A stretch of 64,000 bases of DNA from positions 4,021,027 through 4,085,026 of the forward strand of contig NC_020167.2 of NCBI RefSeq assembly GCF_000224145.3. The letters run 5' to 3'. The notes beneath the pieces are model-generated. The model searched no databases. It was not told the DNA's origin and was given only the letters and a program-made list of their open reading frames with translations. Source of the DNA: Ciona intestinalis. Its lineage: Eukaryota > Chordata > Ascidiacea > Phlebobranchia > Cionidae. The position numbers were made by a program, and so were the translations under genes. Every line of letters begins with the position of its first letter. Position 1 is the first letter of the stretch. This document shows positions 53,201 through 64,000 of the stretch, in pieces.

Positions 53201-56200
53201 ACTCAACCACATCAGGTCAAACGAGTTTAAACAGGACACAAACGAATATTGCTCCGCCCAGCTGGTAAAAGACTACATATGGTGGTATCGGACCATACGG
53301 TGCAAAGGATGTGGAGTCGCTTACGGGTTATACGGAAACATGGGCTACTCACTTCAAATACTCTCCGCATGGAATCAGCAAGCAATTTATCAAAAGCAGC
53401 CGAGTCTTTCACTTCCACCATCTTGTCGCCGTAGACGCGCGCCGACTCGTGCAACCAAAGTCGAATGACGTCAATTTGCGACTTAAGGCATTCGGGTGTT
53501 GCAAACAAAAGACCCTGGGTAGAAAATGAGAGTTTAAAATGGCGTATCCGTTAAGGCTTAAGATGTACACGCTTGGGGCGTCGTTTACAAGATCCGCACT
53601 TTCTAACCGATACATTCGAGTGCGTTTGTAATGAGAAACAAACTAACGGGAACAATTTTGTTAGTGGTGTTAACTGAAATTCGAGCGATCACGTGGTGTT
53701 TATTATCCGGTGGTTGTTTCCCGTGTGGATTTTCTTAAGTCGGTTGTTTCACAAAAGGATGAAGCTTTATGCAATTCAAGTAGTTGACCAAATTTCGTAA
53801 CTGTTTTCAAAATGCATTAAATATCTTTAATTATACCTGCACAATTCTAAAACTCGAGCACTAACATTTAAAGGCTTCGCAACTAATGTTTCGCGAGGAT
53901 AAAATAAGTTACATTCGATCCGAAAGGCAGATTTCTTGGAAACTTACTTGAAATACGTTAGATAGATCACGAAGATTGAAAATGTAGTGAAACTTAATCG
54001 CTGTTGGCAGAAACGTTGCTGTAACTCGCTGGTGTAGATGGACAGCGGCACGAACAACACTGTCCACATTCTTTGACACGTTCGGGGGAAAAGCATAACC
54101 TGTATTTGTAATGCCTTTAAGACTATGCAAAATAAAATATAATATGTGGCATGAAAGATATAAAAGTACAAAAAAATAGAGTTTAGAATTCTTGTACAGA
54201 AACTCGTTAAAAGTTTCGCTTAATGCAAAATGGGTCAACTTTGGCAAAATTCCTGGACCGCTTGCGTGCCTCGCCGAACGGCTGCACTCATATATCCCTA
54301 CGGCCTAACGTGTTTTGTATTTTCAATTAGCTTAGGTTAAATCGTTTAACAAACTGGCTATTTTTCTTAAAAGCGTAAAATATAACACAACAATTATGTT
54401 TGAAAACATAGTCGGATAAAATTTTCTTATCGGCTAACCATATATCCCTATAGGAACCTTGTGTTCGAAACATGACCCATGGTGGCTGGTACAATGTGCG
54501 TTTGCGTCATCGCGGGATGGAACTGTTTAAATCGTTTTCCCTTCGGTTTAACGGGTCAACGTGTATATTTGTTGCACCATGCAAAGACATGCATTTGTTT
54601 TGTACCTTATTACGTAACTAACGAGTAACTAAAAAATTTCCATTAATGCTTACGTTTAACCTTGGATATTTGATTAACGTATTATAAGGTTCTATTCATC
54701 CGAGTGTTCGTAAAATTTTATTCGGGGCCAAGTTCTTACTGTTACTACGACCGGACAACGCCCGAGGGTCACTATATCTTTAGGAATGTGGTCAATTTTT
54801 GACCGTCTCTTTTATTTGCTTTTTTAAAGTCGTTAGATTTGAACTCATGCTATACTGATGGCCACTTACTCGAGATTCACGTTACCCAAATTGTCCACAA
54901 TAAGTGAACATAGATTCACTCTGAAATACTTCAATGGCATTCTTGGTTATGACAACATAATGAGGGTAATATGACGAAATTTTGTTGTCGTACAACTGCC
55001 TTTATGCAATGACGCTTTTGGCGCGTAATTTATCATCATGATTTATTAGAATGTGGCATCCTTGAGTGCCGACTGATTTAAATCCAATACCACACAATGC
55101 ATACCAGTCTGCACGTTGTACCGGATAATTCCACGAAGGATTTCGTGGTTTCGTCTAATTGGTGAACTAATAATTGTTACGCACTTCCAAATCGGAATTT
55201 TAAAGTACAGCCACGTGTTTTTCAAGAGGCGACGGTGCACTTTAATGTTGCAGGTTATAGGACGTTTTGTTGTACCGTGCAGGAAGGCGCAAGTGGACCG
55301 CTTCAGGTCATTAATTGCATACATTGTAGCCACTACACGACTATACAGTCACCTCTGCAAGCGCAGCGAGATTGACGACCAGATTTCACATTCGAAAAAA
55401 GGTTTGCGGCGTGAGAAAAAGGGCGACGGCACGGCTGCACATAAATAGCGAGTGTACACAAGCATGCTTACACTTGCCAAAAGAAAATCGTGGAAGTAGG
55501 GTTGCAATAAGGAGGTAGGGTTGTCAGCCACTTGAAGATATGGAAGGTAGTTCGCAAACTATGGCTGATATTATACTTCGCTTGTCGGAAAGTACGTACT
55601 TGTTAATTCAACCTGAAATGAAGGACAAGAGCCCTGTTCAAACAGGTGGAATCGTCACTATTACCGCAGACGCATTCAGGAGAGCTTACCAGTCTGTTTG
55701 TTTGGCGCCTAAACAGCAAATTGAGAAGCCAAAGCCAAGAACGATGTCGACTTCAGTACAAACTGCAAGTGTTGTTACTGCAGATACTACAACCCAAACT
55801 AGGCGAGTTCAGCAAAAAATTGAGAGGCTGAAGGCCAAAGCCAACAATGATGACTAGTGCAGTACAAACGACCGGTGCGGTTACTACGACGAGAACAACC
55901 CAGACTGGAAAAGCTCAATCAACTTCTTTCGCAATTCAAACCTCAGGAGTTTCTTCTGCAACCGTTGAAACTCAAACCAGACCAGCATGTTCGTTGTCCC
56001 TAGCAACGCAAACTAAAATCGATCAGACAACAGCAGCAACACAAACAACTGGGAGTTTGAAAACTACAAATGGCAATGAAAGTTCTACAGAGAATGGTGA
56101 ACCTGCTTTGTTTATTACGACATCTGAGGTAGGTCCTGAAGATTTAAACGAAGAAACGACATCACCGCAAAAGAAAGTGAGATCAAAATCGAGTGAAGGT

Positions 56201-59200
56201 TCAGACACCAATACAAAGTCTAAACGCAGGTTCAGCGGCGCGGAGGCGGAAAAGTCAGCAAAACGTGCAGCCGGAAGATCTGTTAGCTCTGCAGAGACAA
56301 GTCGACCCCCTACTGAAAGTGACCTTGGTCTTGTACTTGATGGCCTACAGAGCAGAGTTCGTAACCTTTCTATGTCAGTGTACCTTGGCTTTGATGTGAA
56401 ACCTACAAGTGCTCTGACATACATTCGAGGACACTTGGCCCTACTCAAGGATTGCATTGGCTCATGCAAAGGGTCTTATCGTGTAATAAAGGAACTTCTC
56501 ACTCGCTATACAGGTCATCTGATAAAACTTGTAACCAAGTTGCGAGCACAAAGTGTGGAACGTGTCATTGAATTTGATAGAAGGGTGCTTTCTTATGTAA
56601 GGAAGCAAGGTAAGTGGATGTTCCATCGTGCAAGTATTCAGGTGGAAGACGATTTAACAAAAGAACTCAAAGAAAACAGAAACAGTACGGAACAGCAGAA
56701 AAGTGACGGATCTTGTACGAAACAACCAAGTGATGACAAATCAAGTTCGGATGAACTTGTTTCTCCTAAAGTGCCTTCACCAGCAGATAAACGTGTTATG
56801 AATGCGTACCTGAAGGGTTTGAAAAAATCGACTCCCTACGGTAAAACGGAAGATCCTCGAACGGTTACCTCAACAAGCAATCGGGTAAATACTAGAAGAA
56901 TGTCAAGGGAGCAGATTAAGATACTGGGAAATGAAGACAGTGGTCAAAATGAAGCGTTACGCTCTCCTGAAGTAATGGAGAACGACTGTTCACAACTTAT
57001 CAATGATGGTTTGCTTAAAACGCCAGGTGCTGGACCCGTAAATGACTATCCATCCCCGCCTAAAAGAAGACGGACTCCTAGTCCACAAACCAGGGGCCAC
57101 CGAAAGCGATTCTCTCAAGAAAAGCATTTTCCACCAAATGGTTGGATGAACCAACAAGCCCATATGATAGGCAATCAGAGACCTTACAGATACAACAGTT
57201 TTTATCGTAAAAATGGACAATTTCAAAACCATCCAGTGAACCCTAATGCGCATTACCGTCCTCGCATGTACAATAACAACATTTACAACAATAACAATAA
57301 CAGCAACAACAATAGCAATAATAATAACAACAGCAAAAACTGTTAATACAGTTCCATACCAAGAAGCATATTTGTCCCAGGTACAGTTGCTATAAAATCG
57401 AATTTTCTAACAGCATTTTTACACAAGTATTCAGTCCTTCAGATTTTTTTCCACGTCTAAGTTCCAGTTCCAAACAAACCTAGTCTCTTCTAGAACGTGG
57501 TTTGTTTGCAATGCGTCGTTGTGGATTTCGATTTGGGTGTTGAAAGACGCAAACGAGTATTGTACCGTCCGAAGAAAATGGTTTCGAGATTTGGTAATAA
57601 ATTTTGCGCGAAGAAAAAAAACACGTGTGCCTTTATCATCAAAGCGAATTTTTTAAGACCCAATACCTAAATTACCACGTACTCTAACACGCGTTTGACA
57701 CGCTTTGAAATGCTTTTGACACGCTTGATATTTGTACACTATCTTCGCAAAACACCTCTTTCACGCTTAACTCTAGTGTTTTCTCTCGAAACTTGTTTTT
57801 TTCCTTATTAACCTATTCGTTTTGTGACATAAACTTTCTATGACAAAAAAGCAATTTCATTTCCAAAACTGACAAATTGCTACAAACGTTTAGTGTTATA
57901 GGTCTTACCTGAACCACCAGAGAAATGCCACCCTAGTATGCTGCTGTAGATGCTCTCTAACGCCTCAGTCGACGGAAAGTTGACGGCAAACACGCAGAAG
58001 TGTCTCTAGAGAAAAATGAAAATGTTTGATTAAAAAACAAGCAAAGCTTATAATTTTTACTCGCTTGATTGTAAAAATTAATATATAGTATGATGGGGAA
58101 GATGGGACACCTTCCATTCCGTTTTCTCGTCCTAATTGGTAGTAAACAAAGAACATACAAAGACTTTTCAAAACCATATCCTCACGACTCCCATAGACCA
58201 TTGTTAATTGCTTAAAACACGATTAGAATATTTCAACATTATGTGCTTACGGTGTCCCATCTTCCCGCACTCTACTATACTAATACCTGATCATACTCGG
58301 CACCTACTACCTTACAACATAAGGATACGAACCTGTAGTCGAGGATTGATGGTAAAACTACCAGCGGTTGGGTTCATACAAGCCACATACTGAGTACTAT
58401 GTATATCCTTCAATGCAAGTTTGTTGCGGTCGTACCTGTAGACAGGAATACCAAATTACACCAACAGGAATACCAAAAATTATGGTATTGCACTTTATTT
58501 GAATACAAGTCAACAGAAACAAAAATGTAGCAACCATATGTGTAACATATTTCGATTGCTGCTACATTCGCATATGACTTTTTGACTGGTTAATGAAAAT
58601 ACGGGTCAGTCATAGAATTTAATTACAAGATGCAAACACGAAGAATTATTTTTACTATTAACTTTCGATATCAGCAAAGCCGCTGGTCAAACAAATAAAT
58701 ATCAACTAGCTGCCTATTTCGGACTCACGCCCAAACGTGAGCCTCTAAACAGAGGTATCAGTAATCTAATGCAAAATTAATCAACCTGAATCGCTTACCA
58801 GTGGCCATAGTCTATGTGCTGCCGGATTAGCGTGTGTGGGCCAACGGTTCCGTATGTATCTACTTCAGGCATGTTTACGTCATCGAGGAAGTAGATAAGC
58901 TTCTTATTGCCGACGGGACCGTAATTTCTTCCAGCTTTCTTCTCAAGATGTTTTTCAAGCAAACCTATAGAATAACCATAGTTTACATAAAAAAGCCAAT
59001 TTTAGTGTTAGTGTGATCGTGGGTAAATTCGACAACCATAATGTTACAGCATTTTCTAAAATGGTAACAGCAAACAAAATGCTATTCCCATTTGTTTCAA
59101 CTTAATACTGAGATTATTGTATGTTAGGTTTAAAATCTACATTTCACTAATAATTTTTGTTAAATGGGTTACGTAAAAGTAGTTCCACAGACTCGTTTGT

Positions 59201-62200
59201 TATTAATCCAACACAACTTGTAAAAGTAAACAATACAGCGGTTATTTAACAGTGAACTCACGTTGCAGCATAGCGGGAGTTGTGTAATAGTTAAACGGTA
59301 CGCTGGCCACGATGTGATTATCCGTCAACCTCCGAAGTGTGTCCGATACGAGGAGACTCTTCCCGCATCCCGCGTTCCCAACCAGCATCACTGGTCGGCC
59401 TCGTTCAATAAGAAGATCAACGAAATATCGGATCCGAGTTGTTTCCATTGTGTGGACAAGAATAGACTGTAATAGGTGGGAAAGAATGAAATCATATATT
59501 ATGCAACTGAAAACTGCGCAATGTCATTTATACAAGTCGAGTGAGGCTTCGCATATATTGTAAACGTAACAATGAAACTTTTTCCTTAAATTAGTTAAAT
59601 TTAAAACATGTAGACACATAAGGCGACTTAGATTAAAAAATCAACTCTGCGTATAAGTAACTAATTTTTAATTACGTTTATTAACTACTACCTTTAAAAT
59701 AAAACAAAACCGACACAATCAATCTTTGATTCTCTCGTTAAATCAATAGAACAAACGTTTCGTCCGCGGGTACTGTACTAACCGGCAATACGGTTCATTG
59801 CATTGCAATTACGTTAGCGCAGCGGGTAGTTAATAAAATAAACGAACCTGAATTGGGACGTCCGGGTCCATTTCGAATTTTGCGACCCGTTCGCTCCACG
59901 GGACAAATTTTCTGGTCGATGCGTCAATGCAGAAGTCAAACACGGTGCCAGAGGATGGGAACTTGATGTGCTTGAATTCCTTGACCCACCAGCGGCTGAA
60001 TTCTACTCTGTGGTCTGTTAACTGTATGCCATAGCTTGGTCAGTTCGGTTTAAATCTCATTTGGGCTTTCTAGTATCATAAAGTAGATTAAACATGTGTA
60101 TGCCAAAGTTTTGTACAACGTGCTCTAACAAGCATTCTAGGTAAATCATTTTTTTTAAAAAAACGAGGAAACATGTAAAAAGTTGTGGAACATCTAAAAA
60201 CATGTGTGGTAGAACCTAAACAAACATAGGTGTAAAAAACCGGGCCTGTGTTATAGCCCCTGTCGTTGCTCCGCCGCTCGCGGATTGAAAAGTTACATCC
60301 ATTCATTAAAAAATGGCAAAAATACGACGCACCTTTTACGGTAAAATAGGCTCCAAAGATAAGTACTGTACCTGGTCCTGCATCGTCGCTCCACCGAAGG
60401 CCCATACTGCAGCAAAGACGAAGTAGAGTTCATATAATTCACGAGGGGAATCGGCCGGAACGGCCTCGGGAGTTATAAGGCACTCGAGCAAGTAACACAA
60501 CATCTGAGTGAAAAGTACGCAACATCATTTAAAAACTTAAAATCTTACACTTAGAGACTTAATTCGGTCAGGCTGTGAGTCAACTCGAACGAAGTGTAGA
60601 TATAATAGGGTGGGATAGATGGGACACCTTTTTATTCTGTTTTCTTGTCTCATTTGGCAGTAACAAAGAGCACCCAAAGAGTTATATAACCGTATTCTTA
60701 CGACTCCCATAGACCGTTGTTAAATGTTTTAAACACGATCAGGATATTCGGTTATTATATGTGTTAAAGGTGTCCCATCTTTCCCTAACCTACTATAATT
60801 ATTGCGTCATTAACTTTAACTCTATGGTAGGTATTTGGAAATATGAGACAAACATTTCTTCATACTGGCTCACTATATGCGTTATGATGGGGAAATGTAA
60901 AGCATAACGAAACAAGACGATAAATGAAATGATAAAATCTTGCCGCATTTATAAATGAAATGACCCATACCTGTATCATTGTGTTATCTGGAACAGGAGT
61001 TATCGTTTTAAATTGGCTCCTCATTGCTTCCAGGCAGGTTGGCACGTATTTATCGAACAGAATTGTCAAGTTAGCACGTTCGGATTGAATACTGCGTGTG
61101 TCGATCCAACTTGTTACAGGCCTAAAAGAATACGCCGTATTAACAACGCCTTCGCCAATTCATGTTTTGAGAGCACGTCATATAGTATAGGGTGTGGTGT
61201 TTTCATTCTTTTTTCTTGTCCCATTTGGTAGTAAACAAAGAATATTTACAGAATTGAATAACCGTATCTCATCTACTTCAAAACAGGGTTGTTAATTTTT
61301 ATAAAACGATTAGGAAATATGGGATTTAGGTGCTAACGATATCCATCTTATCTCATAGTACTATACGATCTAGGTCTTAAACATGAGCGCTACACTGCAT
61401 TATAATTATAACAATAAGGCACGTACGGATTCCAGCCAAGATCTTGTGGGTTAACATAGAGGATTCCGGCACGAGATACAGTAGCAGGTGTTGCTGAACG
61501 TAGATGATAGATTTCAAAAAGCAACCTCATTGAGTTTGTGAGAGGTATGCGTTCATTGCTTGCCAGTGTCAACATCTGAGGACGAAAATTGTAGAATTAA
61601 ATATTCATTTCACCATTTCGCGATTCTTACCGTGACGTTTTTAAAATTAAAAAGGTATCTCACTTATTTTAATAATGTTTAACATAATACAAAAAAAATC
61701 CATGGGAAATGTTGCATTTTTCAATTTATTCTTTAAATTTCTATAGGCTGCTGAGAAGCGACCACGAAACAGAAATATATGCAACGCAATATATGTTAAT
61801 AACAAAGTGTTTAAACTTGACATCATTACCCTGTTATCGTCCATCACTGTGTTAAGGGATTCGATCCACATCGGATCTATGTCACCATCCAGTACTATCC
61901 ATTTGGGATCGTTGTGCGATATGTTTGATTGGTCGCGCATCGTACTTGAGAATAAACCTGCCAAGTTAAATATATTGTTCGATATTCTATATTTGTGAGG
62001 TTTACTACGACGAGTCGCGCGATTTGACCAAGGATTTTGGTAAAGGTTGGCTTATGTGTTCAAATGACTATACAGTTACATGTTAGCTACATTTCTATAT
62101 AGTAGGGTGGGGAAAGATGGGACACTTTTAGCACGTATTATTCAAATATCCTGAACGTGTTTTAAACAATTACCAACGGTCTATGTGAGTTGTGATGATA

Positions 62201-63967
62201 CGGTTTTATAATTTGTTTGAATGTTTTCCTTACTACCAAATGGGACGAGAAAATAGAATGAAGAGGTGTCTTATCTTTCCTCTCCCTACCATATAATGTA
62301 ATAAATGTTTCTGTAAATGGTAAGATTACTTGCGTTTGTGTCTGTACTTTCCATACCTCAGGAATTTTATAGATCAAGTATTTATATGGCATTTATCAGA
62401 AAGTTTTTAAGACGACTGCTCCGCACCGCCACCTACCGTCCTTCCATTCCCGAGTAGCGGGGTGAATGAAACCAAACAACTCGTCCGTAGTTAACGCTTT
62501 TGGGTTGAGGTCGTTCCAAACGGCTTTCTTCCCAGCTCCCTTATGCGTTTCGTGCAACGTCTTCAATATCTGAGACTTCCCGGCTCCGGCATTGCCGATG
62601 ACGAACACGGAGTGACGTACGGCCAGAAGCTCTTCTAATTGAACGACCTAAAAAAGACTCGGTATCACAAGTGGACGACTGATAGTGTAGAAGAATTTTT
62701 GAACGAAAAATTAATTCGAGTTGTAAATGGAAGAATGTAACTGTATCACATTTCATCATTTGGTTAAGGCGCTTTGAACTGTACATTTTGAGATTCAATC
62801 ATGTTTTGTATTTTTTGGCCAGCGCAATTTCAAAAAAAATATGCAGCAAGGCATACGTAAGATATTGTTTCTTTATTATGATAGAACAAGCGTTCCACAT
62901 AGTATACTGTTGCGTGAAATTATTACCGATAGTACTTAATGTCCCATATTTCCTAATCCTGTTTTCAACGATTTAAAACGCTCTTTTAGAGTGCTAAGGA
63001 TTCGGTTATATAAATTTGGTATATTTTGTTGTTTACTACAAAATTGGGCGATACATTTAATATATGGACCATGTTTTCTTAACCTATTATATATCAAAAC
63101 CGAGTTTAGACTCGAGTTCAGACAAACCTTAAGAATAAAGTTTTCCTCCGGTTGCAGCTTTAAACGGGCAACCGTTTGTTTTATTCGTTTTTCGAACGCC
63201 TCATCTCGAATTCGAGGAACGTTTAACAAAGGGAAGAGGTCAGCTGCGGGGACATTAGGTTAAAATTAAAATTTTAGAAATTATTATTTTATCAATATTT
63301 CAAGTCGTTCCTCACGATTACAACTCCTTATAAGCTCTTTACAAACAGATTTCCTAACATATATAGCTGATTCTATCACATATGTAAACTTAGCTACTTT
63401 ACTCACATATACCCATAGCTTGTACTAACAAAAGTTAAAAATAAATTATTTTAGCCAATGACTAAAGCACTCACTTATAAGTCCCATAAAAATAGGAACA
63501 TCTTCAGTAACGATCTTTGGGAGGTTAAAATCCCGAAGTGCTCGCATCAGGACTTGCTCTTCTGGGCGTTGTTTGTCCGCTCTGCGTAGGGCACCGGCAA
63601 CAACCAATACACTTTTCACCGCTCGCAATCCCCAGTCATAGTGATACTGGGTAAAATGATTTTGAATTGTTTGTAATATACAAATGTATTTGATCGATAC
63701 GTAGGCAAGTAAACAGAAAAATGTTGTCGGTCGTATAAAAATGAACCTTTTTTAACTCACGATGGATTTTCGTTTACATAATAGTTTGCTTCAGATTATA
63801 CTATTTTAAGGTCAATTGAATATCTCACTTGTTTTGAGCAAAGTTCTTTGCACAGATCATACAATGTAATAAACTTTCGTGCCAGTAGCCTAGCTTCTGT
63901 AAACCCTTCAGCTACAAGCATGTTCTCGCATATCATGGCAATGTCAGGCACCACCATTGCGCACGGC
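38204..63967 (-). CDS. DNAH9/11/17: Axonemal dynein beta-type heavy chain, C-terminal part (5' end outside window)
   Basis: A ciliary outer-arm motor subunit; about 2507 visible residues of about 4470. Exons (minus order): 63829-63967, 63475-63646, 63128-63243, 62437-62647, 61830-61957, 61427-61575, 60971-61121, 60372-60503, 59848-60021, 59262-59466, 58799-58964, 58333-58435, 57909-58005, 53948-54099, 53353-53514, 52480-52559, 51769-51888, 51382-51544, 51100-51223, 50149-50291, 49506-49680, 49069-49180, 48854-48995, 48486-48632, 47962-48219, 47436-47608, 46855-47079, 46421-46635, 46014-46162, 45763-45862, 45472-45607, 45017-45173, 44721-44879, 44306-44452, 43818-43976, 43370-43486, 42938-43149, 42562-42710, 42226-42369, 41815-42017, 41450-41554, 41140-41226, 40814-40933, 40212-40603, 39845-39994, 39371-39494, 38797-38950, 38204-38427. 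All phases agree. P-loops: GNAGAGKS (AAA2), GNAGCGKS (AAA3), GVGGSGKQS (AAA4). Stalk and microtubule-binding domain: 46855-48995. The C terminus matches sea urchin beta chain and DNAH9/11/17; which of the three is unresolved. Confidence 0.95.
39588..39800. repeat. 42-bp minisatellite with 84-bp higher-order period (dynein intron)
   Basis: About five 42-bp units, read on the plus strand as ATTATCCATTTTTGGATTGT then GTAACACTGAAAACAATATGG. Two variants alternate (TTGGATTG with GGTATT; TTAGATTG with GGAATT), giving an 84-bp dimer. It lies in the intron between 39495 and 39844. The frame it leaves open is not a gene. Confidence 0.88.
45355..45455. repeat. Short tandem repeat AAAGGTAAGG-TGTGGTCACAAAA, three copies
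   Basis: TAAAGGTAAGGTTGTGGTCA with CAAAA is repeated three times with small changes, in the dynein intron just below exon 45472-45607. Confidence 0.7.
49681..50148. other. Dynein intron without recognised features
   Basis: I see no repeat, gene or regulatory motif in it. Confidence 0.6.
50292..51099. other. Dynein intron without recognised features
   Basis: A short spliceable-looking segment at 51031-51073 is not needed. Joining 51100 directly to 50291 gives NDHLAMGEISDLF, in line with the family. Otherwise I see nothing here. Confidence 0.65.
51954..52150 (+). mobile_element. TA-flanked MITE, copy j (forward)
   Basis: The left end is TATATAAGAGAAAGGGGAAA and the right end is TCTCATTTCTCCCCACCCTA CTATA. 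The middle has AACAATTAACAACGGTCTAT. It lies in the dynein intron 51889-52479. Confidence 0.75.
52560..53352. other. Dynein intron without recognised features
   Basis: I see no gene or known repeat here. Confidence 0.6.
54100..55539. other. 5' part of the large dynein intron
   Basis: This is upstream of the nested plus-strand gene and should hold its promoter. I could not identify a TATA box or repeat with any confidence. Short open frames here resemble no family. Confidence 0.5.
55540..57346 (+). CDS. Unrecognised protein with a TQT (LC8-binding-like) motif array, nested in a dynein intron
   Basis: Two overlapping frames, 55540-55857 and 55847-57346, appear to be one protein split by a single extra base near 55834 (CTG AAG G CCA). 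After it, [12 protein letters not shown] mirrors the earlier [13 protein letters not shown] do not recognise the protein. Residues 1-57 look globular ([18 protein letters not shown]). A Ser/Thr-rich stretch follows with QT motifs at near-constant 12-residue spacing: TSVQT and TTTQT, then in the second frame Q7, Q19, Q31, Q43, Q55 and Q66 (AVQT, TTQT, AIQT, ETQT, ATQT, ATQT). Next come a basic low-complexity part, a helical-looking region ([20 protein letters not shown] to [12 protein letters not shown]) and a disordered tail with [10 protein letters not shown] and poly-Asn. Possible nuclear localisation signals are SPQKKVRSK and PKRRRTP. TQT arrays of this kind bind the hub protein LC8 in other proteins; that role here is inference. 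Confidence 0.7.
57596..57601 (+). terminator. Polyadenylation signal of the nested gene
   Basis: AATAAA lies 250 bases after the stop codon ending at 57346, on the nested gene's strand. Confidence 0.5.
58084..58279 (+). mobile_element. TA-flanked MITE, copy k (reverse)
   Basis: The left end is TATAGTATGATGGGGAAGAT and the right end is GGTGTCCCATCTTCCCGCAC TCTACTATA. The middle has CTCACGACTCCCATAGACCA. It is a complete copy in the dynein intron 58006-58332. Confidence 0.85.
60601..60797 (+). mobile_element. TA-flanked MITE, copy l (reverse)
   Basis: The left end is TATAATAGGGTGGGATAGAT and the right end is GTCCCATCTTTCCCTAACCT ACTATA. The middle has CTTACGACTCCCATAGACCG. It is complete and lies in the dynein intron 60504-60970. 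Confidence 0.85.
61181..61365 (+). mobile_element. TA-flanked MITE, copy m (reverse, decayed)
   Basis: The left end is TATAGTATAGGGTGTGGTGT and the right end is ATCCATCTTATCTCATAGTA CTATA. The middle has TTGTCCCATTTGGTAGTAAA. It lies in the dynein intron 61122-61426. Confidence 0.7.
62098..62294 (+). mobile_element. TA-flanked MITE, copy n (forward)
   Basis: The left end is TATAGTAGGGTGGGGAAAGA and the right end is GTGTCTTATCTTTCCTCTCC CTACCATATA. The middle has AACAATTACCAACGGTCTAT and CTTACTACCAAATGGGACGA. It lies in the dynein intron 61958-62436. Confidence 0.85.
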
Positions 63968-64000
63968 CTGTAAAAAATTATATAAATTTATCCGAAGCTT

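Noticed and set aside
62935-63090. Possible further MITE copy (GTCCCATATTTCCTAATCC)
   Set aside because: Only scattered similarity and no matching inverted end; too decayed to list.

Overview
The window looks like nuclear DNA of an ascidian (tunicate), most likely a Ciona species. It is AT-rich, with many short introns (mostly 100-800 bp) carrying GT..AG borders. The proteins are clear metazoan/chordate orthologues, and the introns are littered with short TA-flanked MITEs and tRNA-headed SINEs. I rebuilt the genes by joining exons with matching splice phases and comparing the products with remembered family sequences. No database was searched.

Layout. (1) 1-11737, plus strand: the last 23 exons of the HECT ubiquitin ligase UBR5 (about 1355 residues, ending in the MLLE and HECT domains). 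(2) 13058-23389, plus: a large secreted protein with a signal peptide, five trefoil domains, a Thr/Pro linker and about 29 thrombospondin type-1 repeats. Part of it is a fourfold tandem duplication of a 699-bp unit. (3) 24456-25001, plus: intronless TAF11, a TFIID histone-fold subunit. (4) 25250-28323, plus: GABPA, an ETS transcription factor. (5) 29662-32769, plus: TMEM185, a multipass membrane protein. (6) 33510-34910, plus: a TMEM272-like four-span membrane protein. (7) About 35470-37860: 2.4 kb of degenerate AT-rich tandem repeat lying between convergent gene ends. (8) 38204-63967, minus: the last 48 visible exons of an axonemal outer-arm beta-type dynein heavy chain (DNAH9/11/17 group, AAA2 to the C terminus); the 5' part lies beyond the window. 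(9) 55540-57346, plus: an intronless gene nested antisense in the 3.8-kb dynein intron. I do not recognise it. It carries a regular array of QT/TQT motifs, about 12 residues apart, like those that bind LC8 (DYNLL).

The genes have unrelated functions (ubiquitin ligation, an extracellular matrix or mucosal protein, transcription, membrane proteins, ciliary motility), so this is ordinary gene-dense chromosome. The less ordinary points are the nested TQT-array protein, the trefoil/TSP1 fusion with its homogenised 699-bp repeat, repeats that supply splice signals (a branch-point/pyrimidine minisatellite and a duplicated acceptor in UBR5), and inverted MITE pairs flanking exons. I saw no virus-like element, CRISPR array, rRNA or canonical tRNA gene.
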